Below are positions 18,401-26,021 of a stretch of 64,000 nucleotides of DNA, one piece after another. Numbering within the stretch: position 1 is the stretch's first letter; every line of letters begins with the position of its first letter. This DNA is from a virus. Position numbers and translations under genes: made by a program. The notes beneath the pieces are model-generated. The model worked only from the letters and a program-made list of their open reading frames with translations. It was not told the origin of the DNA and did no database searches. The DNA lies in the IMG/VR virus record IMGVR_UViG_3300017917_002374, positions 290,960 through 354,959 of that record, one strand, 5' to 3'.

Positions 18401-19633
18401 CTCAGTGTAGGTGGAGGCAGTTTGTCCAGCTTTGTTGCTGGCATGGACATGGTCAACTCTGCAGACAGTACCAGCGGTCATTATGTAAAACTGGCTACTA
18501 TTCCAGTTATGCAAGCAGCAGATGTTGCTGAAGTGGTAATCAGCTGTTTGGTTACTGGTAGATATCTACCAGCAATAGAAGCATATCGTGTGCTGGTACG
18601 AGCAGTTGGATCCAGTGCAACAGGTGCAGTTCCACAACTGTATGTGGAATCTTTATTAAACAATCAAACAAAGACAACTTTTAATGCTAGCGATTTTGTT
18701 TTAAGTTATAACGCCAGTACTTACGCAGCCTACGATTTATACTATCAGTTCAATGATGCAAATCAAAGATTATTTGCCAAATTTGATCTAGTCACCAGCG
18801 AGGACACAACCTATACTGGCAATTATTGGCAACTGTTAAGTGGTCAGACTACTTCTGCTTCGTTTACCAGTCTTGGAACCACATTGTCCGGTATTGAAAT
18901 GGGCAAGAGTGTAAGTAACCTCATTGTAAGTTACAGTGCCAGTGTTACTTCGGCCAACACATCAACATCTACCAGCACAGGTGCACTGGTAGTCACAGGT
19001 GGTGTAGGCATTGGTGATCGGTTGAATGTTGGCGGCAATGTGGTATTAACCAGCGGAACATCTAGTGCTAGTACTGTTACTGGTGCGCTAGTGGTGTCTG
19101 GCGGAATTGGAGCGTCTGGTAATATCATTGTTGCAGGCAATATTATCAGTCAAAGCACTTTTACCACACAGATAGCCGCAGGAGCCACTGCCACTCGTCC
19201 TGGCGCTCCAGCGGTTGGTATGATACGATACAATACCACATTGCAAAGTTACGAAGGGTATGGTGCCGGGGCAGCTTGGTCCAGTCTTGGAGGAGTTAAG
19301 TCAGTTTCTGGAAACGCTTATATCAGTGCAGAATTGTCAGCTGCCAGCGGCGACGATGTGTTAAGATTCTATTCAGGCAGTGCTGGCCCTAGTCAGCAGG
19401 TTGCTTATATGAGCGCCAGCAACGTTGGTATTATTATTAACACAGCAGCAACTAGTACCAGTACTGGAGCACTACAGGTTTCAGGTGGTATTGGTTTAGC
19501 AGGAAACTTATTTTCAGGTGGTAATGTGTATGTTCGTTCTAGAATTGGATTTACTTTTGGTGCAAACGCAACTAGTGCAGTTTATCAACAGTATAATCAG
19601 GCCACAAACAGTCTTGACACAATCTTTGGATAA
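15488..19633 (+). CDS. giant repeat tail fibre (AAN and GALVVTGG repeats)
   Basis: Protein of 1381 residues. Residues 1-45 are a tropism-determinant-type N-domain (QIQLRRGTTLEHSTFVGAVG, then HDGITSGG). Residues 50-420 are helical repeats rich in NITAANAAI, probably a coiled-coil shaft. From about residue 515 come roughly 14 copies of a 28-30-residue unit with core TTTGALVVTGGVGIGG and ending in VGGNIV, most likely stacked beta turns of a trimeric fibre. A non-repeat domain (about residues 980-1150) interrupts them. ATRPGAPAVGMIRYN near residue 1240 begins another common fibre-tip module. No stop interrupts the 4.1 kb. Confidence 0.85.
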   Translation: MAKQIQLRRGTTLEHSTFVGAVGEVTVDTTKDVVVVHDGITSGGVPGAREQDISAANAAIATLTANVGLLRVDVNALDPGGAAAAQAQLRANITAANVKISNLESNAVVQAVQIAGLTTDLAGANSSITSLQISLGITNSTLVQLQNSDTAVNAAIVSLETFAYSNAATQNSLINDLRANITAANAAILVNTDRVTAANIEIAALRANITAANAEITNLYSNASTQSTQISSINSNVAAANVGIALGVSRSIAANVEIEALRGNITAANVQIAINTNRSMAANIEIGNLRANITAANAAITSANTYNINLTNSTYTTLLGGADSNFNTLNKLANAVAGDPAYSSTVNATFDSIRANITAANAAILVNTNRVIAANAAIVLTQQGVDGANTRVAAANVLNAVTNANLTAANAQITNIRNVVSSNGNVYTSNAVIGNLYLDDHFFANGAQFIANSTNWLYVVESPDDSVAYNIPYIGSDLNSTAVSDSYKQFYSDTNTLTFNPGLNLLLSPNISTTSNAQATSTTTGALRITGGASIAIGNLYIGGSAGRSITATGNIVVTGDASTAANTGALVVAGGVGVSGNVNIGTSLGLIGAGDQAFRMGLNSQGQLEFVPNQVASVSGGVPVLIIDDDGGAIWANIAFVSNSNLSVTASTVSSSSSTGALRVTGGAGIGGSLHAAGNIVSEATTASTDVSTGALIVAGGAGIGGAINIGGIGKITGNLVAASTTNSTSTTTGALVVAGGVGIANSVITGGNIVAASGTESTNTTTGAVVVTGGVGIANRLNVGGNIVALATTTSTNTTTGALVVAGGVGIGGTVVAGGNIVASAATASVNTTTGALVVTGGAGIGGALQVGGNAVLGSGTATSSTTTGALVVTGGIGLSGNIVAGGGIEIAGNILSTAGQIRVSTGTESTSTSTGALVVTGGAGISDRLNVGGNVVITSSATSTDTTTGALVVAGGVGIGGNLVVAGNLSVGGGSLSSFVAGMDMVNSADSTSGHYVKLATIPVMQAADVAEVVISCLVTGRYLPAIEAYRVLVRAVGSSATGAVPQLYVESLLNNQTKTTFNASDFVLSYNASTYAAYDLYYQFNDANQRLFAKFDLVTSEDTTYTGNYWQLLSGQTTSASFTSLGTTLSGIEMGKSVSNLIVSYSASVTSANTSTSTSTGALVVTGGVGIGDRLNVGGNVVLTSGTSSASTVTGALVVSGGIGASGNIIVAGNIISQSTFTTQIAAGATATRPGAPAVGMIRYNTTLQSYEGYGAGAAWSSLGGVKSVSGNAYISAELSAASGDDVLRFYSGSAGPSQQVAYMSASNVGIIINTAATSTSTGALQVSGGIGLAGNLFSGGNVYVRSRIGFTFGANATSAVYQQYNQATNSLDTIFG
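15640..16740 (+). repeat. degenerate AAN-type coding repeats
   Basis: Repeated phrases encoding [10 protein letters not shown] and variants. Bases are similar but not identical between copies. They probably encode a coiled-coil shaft. Confidence 0.75.
17026..19140 (+). repeat. GALVVTGG coding repeats, first fibre
   Basis: About 13 units of 28-30 codons with a conserved TGALVV-GGVGI core. Positions 18420-18955 hold a non-repeat domain. One more unit lies near 19443-19530. Confidence 0.85.
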
Positions 19634-19636
19634 TGC

Positions 19637-21250
19637 ATGAGTTACCTAGTCCATAGATTAACATCCACTGGTGATCTGATTCTTTATGAAGGAAGTTTAG
19701 ACGAAATTTCTTCTTCTAACATAAAGATCAGTGACACAGCTACTACATCGGCTGAATTTGACGAAGTTAGTCTAAACGGCGCATTAAATGGTGTTGTTAA
19801 AAAAGAATATTCTAATGGTAATTTGTCCATAGCAGGTACATTTAACGAACTTGAATACGAAAACGAGGAGGTTTACACTGTACCAGGCGTTTATTCTTGG
19901 ACATGCCCTTCTGGAATTTCGTCAGTAAGTGTGGTATGTATTGGTGCAGGTGGTGCAGGCGCAGCTCCTGGGCCTGGTGGTGCTGGTGGCGGACTACGAT
20001 ACATAAATGATCTTACAGTTACGCCAGGAACCACATATACCGTGATTGTTGGTGCCGGCGGGCTCGCTGGTAACGGTAATTCGCCTGGTGGGTACAGTGC
20101 ATTTGGATCTAATATTGTGTTTGCCACTGGAGGGGAATCTCTAACAGCAGGATCATTGCAAACTCCACTTGGCGGCACTGGAAGCACTATAGGTGGTAAT
20201 ATAGGTGGCGCCGACGGTGGTGCTGGTGGTGCTTATCGTGGTGCTCAAGGCGGCGGCGGTGGCGGAGGTGGTGCTGGTGGGTATTCCAGCAACGGAGGTG
20301 CTGGTGGTGCTGGTGGAACATTTTCCCCACTAACTAACGGAGTTTCAGGACAGAACAGCACAAACGGTGGTGCTGGCGGCTCTGGTGGTAGCGGAGAATA
20401 TGCTGGTAATCCAAATGGACGAGGCGGCGGAGCAGGTGGTGGTGTAGGCGTATTTGGATTGTCAGGTACCACAGCCACGGGTGGAAATGCAGATGCCTTT
20501 GGTAACGGTGTTGGGGGGCTTGGAGGATCAGCTGGTACTAGCGGAGCAAACTATACTGGATCACAAACTGCTGCGGGTGGATTATACGGTGGTGGCGGTG
20601 GTGGCGGTGCTATAGCAGGACATGGTGGGCCTGGAGCAAATGGTGCAGTGAGAATCATGTGGAGTTTGAGACAATTAAACAGACAATTTCCAAGCCTCAA
20701 TACCAAGCGTATTTTGACTAATGAAATAATGAATACAGCTTTAGTCTCAGGGGTGACAGGTAGTTATAGTTTAGATTGGAAAACATCACTAAGACATCGG
20801 GTGGCGGTGGAGTTTAATAGTGTTGAAGATATTAGAAATTTTTTCAAGCTAGGCGGCAGTATTCGTATTGATGCCGGAGCATCGGGCGGGGGAATTATTG
20901 GATCTAAAACCAGCGATTGGCTTACTTTTCTTTCTGCTGTGCAGCCAGTCAGTTACACTGCAAGCAGTTTTCGTAGAGGCGGAAATCTAGTTGTAAGATC
21001 CAAAACTTTTGTAGGAGGCTATTATAGTGCCAACTATATTCAAGCATGGGGCGAGTTAGTTAATGATACCACTATAGTTATGACAGCAATTTTTGATGAT
21101 GCATCCGTACAAACCGGACTTGGCGGCTCTGCATTTGACGAATTTGTAAGTGGAATCTCTGTTACAAGCACCGTGGATTATTTAAGACCAGTGGGTGGAA
21201 TTACTGGCCCGGCTCCGACTTTTACTACAATTTACAGTTTAGGACCGTAA
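19637..21250 (+). CDS. glycine-rich tail fibre/adhesin protein
   Basis: Protein of 537 residues. Residues 80-105 have VYTVPGVYSWTCPSGISSVSVV, the entry to a glycine-rich domain. Residues 105-340 are dominated by Gly, Ala and Ser (GGAGGG, GGGGGGGGAGG), a composition like polyglycine-II sandwich adhesins such as gp38 of S16-type phages. The C-terminal 190 residues form an ordinary beta-rich domain seen at fibre ends. It starts 4 nt after the previous stop. Its lower GALVVTGG content shows it is a distinct fibre type inserted between the two repeat fibres. Confidence 0.75.
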   Translation: MSYLVHRLTSTGDLILYEGSLDEISSSNIKISDTATTSAEFDEVSLNGALNGVVKKEYSNGNLSIAGTFNELEYENEEVYTVPGVYSWTCPSGISSVSVVCIGAGGAGAAPGPGGAGGGLRYINDLTVTPGTTYTVIVGAGGLAGNGNSPGGYSAFGSNIVFATGGESLTAGSLQTPLGGTGSTIGGNIGGADGGAGGAYRGAQGGGGGGGGAGGYSSNGGAGGAGGTFSPLTNGVSGQNSTNGGAGGSGGSGEYAGNPNGRGGGAGGGVGVFGLSGTTATGGNADAFGNGVGGLGGSAGTSGANYTGSQTAAGGLYGGGGGGGAIAGHGGPGANGAVRIMWSLRQLNRQFPSLNTKRILTNEIMNTALVSGVTGSYSLDWKTSLRHRVAVEFNSVEDIRNFFKLGGSIRIDAGASGGGIIGSKTSDWLTFLSAVQPVSYTASSFRRGGNLVVRSKTFVGGYYSANYIQAWGELVNDTTIVMTAIFDDASVQTGLGGSAFDEFVSGISVTSTVDYLRPVGGITGPAPTFTTIYSLGP

Positions 21251-21284
21251 ATGCAAGTTGTTTATTTTTTGAATAAGTAATATT

Positions 21285-23951
21285 ATGGCGAAATTATTAT
21301 CTGGTACCAGAATTTATGGTAATGTACAAATTGACACTAACGCAATTGTGCTAGGGTCAAATGTCAGCACTTCTTCTACTACAGGTGCGCTAGTAGTCAC
21401 AGGTGGCGCGGGCATTGGCGGAGCTCTAAACATTGGCGGGAGTAGCACTGTTGGCGGAATACTGCGGACAAGCAATACCACTCCAAGCACAAACTCTACC
21501 ACAGGTGCTCTGGTAGTAGCAGGCGGAGCAGGCGTAGCCGGAAACTTGTTTGCAACAGGCAATGTGGTACTTGGCACAGGTACCACAAGTAATGTGGTCG
21601 TAGATGCTACCACAATCTCATCTAGTATCACCACAGGAGCACTGGTAGTAAGAGGTGGCGTGGGTATAGCTGGCACGCTCACATTACAAAATGTTGGAGA
21701 CGTATCGGCAAACATTGGAAGTCTAGTTGTAGCAGTTGGTGGTGGCACAGGACTAAGCGGCAACCTGGGTGCTTTCCAAACCTATGCCAATAGTAAAATT
21801 GGCACAAACACAAACAGCAACTTGGTTGTGGTATCCACTACTCCAAGCACAAACTCTACCACAGGTGCTCTAGTAGTAGCAGGTGGCGTTGGTGTTGCTG
21901 CACAACTGAATGTAGACGGTGTTACCACAATTAATAATACCACAGCCAGTACATTCAACACCACTGGTGCATTGATAGTGGCAGGTGGTGTGGGCGTTGG
22001 ATCACAGTTAAATGTTGGTGGTCGTGTTACACTTAGTAACACACAACCGGCCACAGATATCAATCCAACTCAAGGTGCATTGTATGTTACTGGCGGAATG
22101 GGTGTTGGCTCGCAATTGTATGTGGCAGGGCAGGTAAATTTTGCCAATATCACAAATGCCACTGGTTTCAATACAGGTGGTTTAAGAGTGGCTGGTGGCG
22201 TGTCCATAGCACAAAATCTTTATTCGTTTGGCAACACTTTTCTTGGATCAGGCGTCACAAGCAATGTGGTTGTATCGGCCTCAACACCAAGTACCAGCAC
22301 CACAACAGGTGCTTTGGTAGTTCAAGGAGGCGTTGGCATACAAGGTAGACTTAATATTTCGTCTAACACTATTATATCCGGAAGTGCCACCACAGACTTC
22401 TCTAGTGGTGCTCTGGTAGTGTTTGGTGGGGTTGGTGTTTCTGGCGCAGTAATTACCAATGGTAACATTGTTGCTGGTGCAGCAACAGGAAGCAATGGCC
22501 CAACCACAGGAGGTTTGGTAGTGGTTGGTGGTATGGGTGTTGGACAACAGTTAAGCGCCAACGGTAGGGTGATTGTAAGCAACACCACTCCTAGTTCCAG
22601 TTGGTTTACAGGTGCACTAACAGTCAGCGGCGGAGTGGGTATTGCAAATCAGTTGAATGTGTTGGGCAACGCAAGCATATCTAACACTGCTGTGAGTACC
22701 AGTACTACCACAGGTGCACTAACAGTCAGTGGCGGTGTAGGTATAGCTGGCAGTCTGTTTATTGCGGGCACAGGTGATGTGGCTGCTAATATTGCTAGTC
22801 TGACTGTAGCAGTAGGAGGTGGCACTGGACTTAGTGGCAACCTTGGAGCGTTCCAGACTTATGCTAATAGCAAAATAGGCACCAATACCAACAGCAACTT
22901 GGTTGTGGTATCCAGTACAGCCAGTACCAACACTACCACAGGTGCATTAGTGGTGTCTGGTGGTGTTGGTATCAGCGGAGCATTAAATGTAGGTAGTCAG
23001 TCTGCTTTTACTGCAACTAACACATTGACTTACCCAAGCTATGCGCCAATAATACAATTAAATAGTACAAACACAACTGCACTGTTTAGTGTTAATAGCA
23101 GTGAATCTGGATCAATGGCAATAGGTGTAACTCCAGGGGGTGTTGGTAGAATTCAAACGCAACTTGGTGCAACAGCAACTCCTATCATAATTGGACCTAA
23201 TGGAGCAAATTCTAGTAATGTGGTCATCACTGCTACTACCACTAGCACTACTACCACAACAGGTGCTTTGGTAGTAGCAGGTGGTGCAGGTATCGCTGGT
23301 AGTCTGTATGCAGGAAACTTAGTTGTAGCAGGAAATTTACTACTTGGGTCAGGTACCACAAGCAATGTGGTAATCAATGCTACCACTACTTCAACATCAA
23401 GTACCACCGGAGCTTTAGTAGTTTCCGGCGGAGTAGGGGTGGTTGGTAATCTAGTCGCAGCAGGTAATGTTGTTATTGGGTCAGGTACCACAAGCAATGT
23501 GGTAATCAATGCTACCACTACTTCAACATCAAGTGCTACTGGCGCACTTGTAATAAGAGGAGGATTAGGACTAGCAGGAGCTTTTAACAGTGCAGGTACT
23601 ATAAGCATCACTTCCAACACAGCTGGTATAGGTTATGGTAATGGGGCAGGCGGCCAAGCTATACAAATCACAAGTCGAACCACAGGAGTAACCATAAACA
23701 CTCCAACTGGTGTAATTACTTTAGTATCAAATGCAGGATCGCCTAGTTGGCAGTCGTTTACAGTGACTAATAATCAAGTTGGTAATAACGATGTGGTAAT
23801 AGTAAATCAACGCTCTGGTACAGATCTTTACATGATACATGTAACCGCAGTGGCAGCAGGCAGTTTCCGCATATCCTTTGCAACCACAGGCGGAACCACA
23901 GTAGAATCTCCGTCTTTTAATTACGCTATTGTAAAAGGCGCAATTATTTAA
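21285..23951 (+). CDS. repeat tail fibre, second GALVVTGG paralogue
   Basis: Protein of 888 residues built almost entirely of about 16 copies of the unit TSTTTGALVVTGGVGIGG-LNVGGN, the same unit as in the fibre at 15488. An insert of about 45 residues with TGLSGNLGAFQTYANSKIG occurs twice (near residues 137-184 and 497-543). The N-terminus is only MAKLLSGTRIYGNVQ, without the tropism-determinant domain, so it may join another fibre rather than the baseplate. The last 100 residues (VVIVNQRSGTDLYMIHVTAV onward) form a beta tip. ATG at 21285 is preceded by a weak ribosome site. Confidence 0.82.
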   Translation: MAKLLSGTRIYGNVQIDTNAIVLGSNVSTSSTTGALVVTGGAGIGGALNIGGSSTVGGILRTSNTTPSTNSTTGALVVAGGAGVAGNLFATGNVVLGTGTTSNVVVDATTISSSITTGALVVRGGVGIAGTLTLQNVGDVSANIGSLVVAVGGGTGLSGNLGAFQTYANSKIGTNTNSNLVVVSTTPSTNSTTGALVVAGGVGVAAQLNVDGVTTINNTTASTFNTTGALIVAGGVGVGSQLNVGGRVTLSNTQPATDINPTQGALYVTGGMGVGSQLYVAGQVNFANITNATGFNTGGLRVAGGVSIAQNLYSFGNTFLGSGVTSNVVVSASTPSTSTTTGALVVQGGVGIQGRLNISSNTIISGSATTDFSSGALVVFGGVGVSGAVITNGNIVAGAATGSNGPTTGGLVVVGGMGVGQQLSANGRVIVSNTTPSSSWFTGALTVSGGVGIANQLNVLGNASISNTAVSTSTTTGALTVSGGVGIAGSLFIAGTGDVAANIASLTVAVGGGTGLSGNLGAFQTYANSKIGTNTNSNLVVVSSTASTNTTTGALVVSGGVGISGALNVGSQSAFTATNTLTYPSYAPIIQLNSTNTTALFSVNSSESGSMAIGVTPGGVGRIQTQLGATATPIIIGPNGANSSNVVITATTTSTTTTTGALVVAGGAGIAGSLYAGNLVVAGNLLLGSGTTSNVVINATTTSTSSTTGALVVSGGVGVVGNLVAAGNVVIGSGTTSNVVINATTTSTSSATGALVIRGGLGLAGAFNSAGTISITSNTAGIGYGNGAGGQAIQITSRTTGVTINTPTGVITLVSNAGSPSWQSFTVTNNQVGNNDVVIVNQRSGTDLYMIHVTAVAAGSFRISFATTGGTTVESPSFNYAIVKGAII
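21354..23570 (+). repeat. GALVVTGG coding repeats, second fibre
   Basis: About 16 units. A perfect 59-bp direct repeat lies at 23344-23402 and 23476-23534. Two copies of an insert (about 21693-21836 and 22773-22913) encode an identical core of about 36 residues but differ at many synonymous bases. Confidence 0.85.
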
Positions 23952-23958
23952 AAACCAG

Positions 23959-23987
23959 TTGACCTTTTGGGATCTTTAGTTTATAAT
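23959..23987 (+). promoter_or_regulatory. sigma70-type promoter
   Basis: TTGACC at 23959-23964 and TATAAT at 23982-23987, spacer 17 bp. It lies 36 nt before the ATG at 24023 and marks the switch from late fibre genes to host-polymerase-driven genes. Confidence 0.8.
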
Positions 23988-24022
23988 ACGGATTAGCTCT
24001 GTATTAACACTAAAGGCCCATT

Positions 24023-24433
24023 ATGGAATTCGCTATAAAATCTCGTAGCAAAAAAAGCAAGATGCTAGTGGAAGCCATTTTGCCTTCTATTATTAAACAG
24101 TTAAAGTTAACAAAAAGTAAAAAGTTTTTGCTGGTGGAAATCAGCAAGGACGTGGGCGACAACAATGACGGCTGTACTGTTCCGTTGCCTGGTATAGATT
24201 CCATAGTGGTCACAGTGAAACCTGCACCACTGCATCTTTTGGGCATTACACTAGCACATGAAATGGTGCACGTAAAACAGTTGGCCAAAGGAATTCTACG
24301 AGCAGAAAACGGTGTGAAATATTGGCGCGGCAAACGCTATTCCAGTAGGACCAAGTATCTAAACTGTCCTTGGGAACTTGAAGCCTTTGCCCAGCAAGAA
24401 ATTTTATTTAGACGAGCAATAGAGAGGTTATAA
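24023..24433 (+). CDS. zincin-like protein with HEMVH motif
   Basis: Protein of 136 residues. LAHEMVHVKQ carries a HExxH zinc-binding motif in a predicted helix. The downstream WELEAFAQQ could give the third ligand (Glu). The N-terminal third is basic. Small SprT-like or anti-restriction-type zinc proteins have this layout, but no family could be assigned with confidence. A peptidase role is possible. Transcribed from a strong promoter, it overlaps the phosphoesterase gene by one base (TAATG). Confidence 0.65.
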   Translation: MEFAIKSRSKKSKMLVEAILPSIIKQLKLTKSKKFLLVEISKDVGDNNDGCTVPLPGIDSIVVTVKPAPLHLLGITLAHEMVHVKQLAKGILRAENGVKYWRGKRYSSRTKYLNCPWELEAFAQQEILFRRAIERL

Positions 24434-25035
24434 TGCCAGCAGTATTTTTAGTTAGTGACACACACTTTGGACATATGGGCGTGTGCCGGTTCATGCGCAA
24501 CGACGGCGTAACCAAATTGCGCCCTTACACCACTCCAGAGGAGATGGATGAAGACATGATTGCCAAGTGGAACGATCGTGTGCGTCCAAACGACAAGGTG
24601 TACCATTTGGGCGACGTTGTGATCAATCGCAGAGCATTGCCTACCTTGGCTCGTTTGAACGGCGACAAAGTATTGATTCGTGGTAATCACGATATCTTTC
24701 GGGACGACGAGTACCGACAATACTTTCGTGAATTGCGAGCTTACCATGTGATGAACGGAATGATTTTGAGCCACATTCCCATTCACGAGGATTCGTTGGG
24801 ACGGTTTGGTGTAAACATTCACGGACACTTGCATGCCAACCGTGTGATGAAGCGAGCCAGCAGCCTTATGGAGTTCGTGAAGCGTGGCAAACGAGAATGG
24901 ATTGATCCTCGCTATCATTGCGTGTGCGTGGAGCAAACAGACTTTGCACCTATTTTGTTTGAAGACGTTATCAAACGCATTGAAGCAGAAGGCGGCACAG
25001 TGGGTTTCAAAAATGGCAACGGTCCAATAATGTAG
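24433..25035 (+). CDS. calcineurin-like metallophosphoesterase
   Basis: Protein of 200 residues with all the metal motifs of the superfamily in order: DTHFGH at 8-13, GDVV at about 56, GNHD at about 80, and SHIP plus GHLHAN at about 112-130. These bind two metals and cleave phosphoesters. The small size fits YfcE/MPP-type phage and bacterial enzymes that act on nucleotides or cyclic nucleotides. The substrate cannot be read. Ends in TAG. Confidence 0.85.
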   Translation: MPAVFLVSDTHFGHMGVCRFMRNDGVTKLRPYTTPEEMDEDMIAKWNDRVRPNDKVYHLGDVVINRRALPTLARLNGDKVLIRGNHDIFRDDEYRQYFRELRAYHVMNGMILSHIPIHEDSLGRFGVNIHGHLHANRVMKRASSLMEFVKRGKREWIDPRYHCVCVEQTDFAPILFEDVIKRIEAEGGTVGFKNGNGPIM

Positions 25036-25064
25036 TTGACAGGTCTGCAATTTGTAAATATAAT
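25036..25064 (+). promoter_or_regulatory. sigma70-type promoter for the BI-1 gene
   Basis: TTGACA at 25036-25041, 17-bp spacer, TATAAT at 25059-25064. It begins directly after the phosphoesterase stop. A near-perfect consensus. Confidence 0.82.
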
Positions 25065-25084
25065 GTGAAAATTAAGGAGAACAC

Positions 25085-25762
25085 ATGAGCCTTTCTTTGG
25101 AAAACACCATTCAACTTTCGTCCACTGGTGTACAAAACTTTTTTAGAGACATTTTCATGCGCATGACAGCAGCACTCACAATCAGTGCTGTTACGGCTGG
25201 ACTGGCCAGTATGTTACCGTTTCTTTACACAGGCGGTATTCTGACCTGGTTGATTATTCTCAGCCCGCTGGCTTTTGTTTTGGCTATGAGTTTTGGCAGT
25301 GAACGTTTTAGTACTAATACCTTGATCATGCTGTTCTTGGGTTTTGCTGTTGCACAAGGCCTAAGCATGGGAAGTATATTTTTGGTTTATACAGGTGCTA
25401 GTATTTTCACAGCATTTTTAATGGCCGCAGTGACTTTTGGCAGCTTTGCACTAATTGGTTACACAACCAAACGAGATCTTACCAGCATGGGCACGTTCCT
25501 GTTTGTGGGGTTGATTGGAATCATCATAGCCAGTGTGGTAAATATTTGGCTTGCGCTGCCCGTGTTGGCACAAGTTATCAATGTGTTGGCAGTGATCATC
25601 TTTGTAGGACTCACTGCATATGATGTGCAGAAGTTAAAAGAAATTTATTACAGTGGAACAGATGATGGTAAAATTCGTACACTAGGTGCCTTGACATTGT
25701 ATCTGGATTTTATTAACATCTTTATGGCGCTGCTGCAATTGATTGGCGGCAAGCGAGAATAA
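25085..25762 (+). CDS. Bax inhibitor-1/YccA family membrane protein
   Basis: Protein of 225 residues with about seven hydrophobic helices from residue 27 onward. The family signature lies in the C-terminal part: FVGLTAYDVQKLKEIY followed by GALTLYLDFINIF, including the conserved acidic residues of the last helices. In E. coli the relatives YccA and YbhL are inner-membrane proteins, and YccA restrains the FtsH protease. A phage copy could protect phage or membrane proteins from FtsH or change ion leakage, which is inference. A strong promoter and an AAGGAG ribosome site precede the ATG. Confidence 0.85.
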   Translation: MSLSLENTIQLSSTGVQNFFRDIFMRMTAALTISAVTAGLASMLPFLYTGGILTWLIILSPLAFVLAMSFGSERFSTNTLIMLFLGFAVAQGLSMGSIFLVYTGASIFTAFLMAAVTFGSFALIGYTTKRDLTSMGTFLFVGLIGIIIASVVNIWLALPVLAQVINVLAVIIFVGLTAYDVQKLKEIYYSGTDDGKIRTLGALTLYLDFINIFMALLQLIGGKRE

Positions 25763-25767
25763 ACAGA

Positions 25768-25841
25768 CGCGGGATAGAGAAACGGTAACTCAGGAGTCTC
25801 ATAAGCTCCAGGTCCAGGTTCGATTCCTGGTCCCGCAACCA
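25768..25841 (+). tRNA. initiator-like tRNA-fMet(CAT)
   Basis: The anticodon loop is CTCATAA. The first acceptor pair is C1 against A72 (unpaired), and the D-stem has A11-T24. Both are hallmarks of bacterial initiator tRNA. A73 is followed by an encoded CCA. The anticodon stem GGAGT/GCTCC lacks the usual three G-C pairs next to the loop. It lies 6 nt after the BI-1 stop. A Met elongator or Ile(CAT) reading is less likely because of the C1xA72 mismatch. Confidence 0.85.
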
Positions 25842-25856
25842 AACAAAAGGAATAGT

Positions 25857-26021
25857 ATGCAAAATCAAGAATATGTGCCTGGCACATGCGGCTGCGGTCG
25901 TAGCCCAACCGGTAATTGTATTGGTTGGCATGGTCTAAGTGAAGATGAATTTAGACAAGCCCTGGCAGAATATGAAGTAAAACTTTTGGAACAAAGGAAA
26001 AATGATGCAAGTAACAGCTAG
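25857..26021 (+). CDS. small CxC...C...H metal-binding protein, CDGSH-like
   Basis: Protein of 54 residues starting at ATG 25857, 7 nt after an AAGG ribosome site. CGCGRSPTGNCIGWH holds three Cys and one His in an order like the CDGSH iron-sulfur motif, though one residue shorter between the CxC and the third Cys. The rest is an acidic helix. It could bind a 2Fe-2S cluster or zinc. Ends in TAG and overlaps the parvulin gene. The link to Fe-S genes near 58.5 kb is only thematic. Confidence 0.65.
   Translation: MQNQEYVPGTCGCGRSPTGNCIGWHGLSEDEFRQALAEYEVKLLEQRKNDASNS

Noticed and set aside
17329-18456. 375-codon open frame on the minus strand, with others near 15418-16137, 21314-21763 and 23153-23620
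   Set aside because: They lie opposite the fibre repeats, have biased Pro/Thr/Val/Ala composition produced by the complement of the GALVVTGG codons, and lack ribosome sites.
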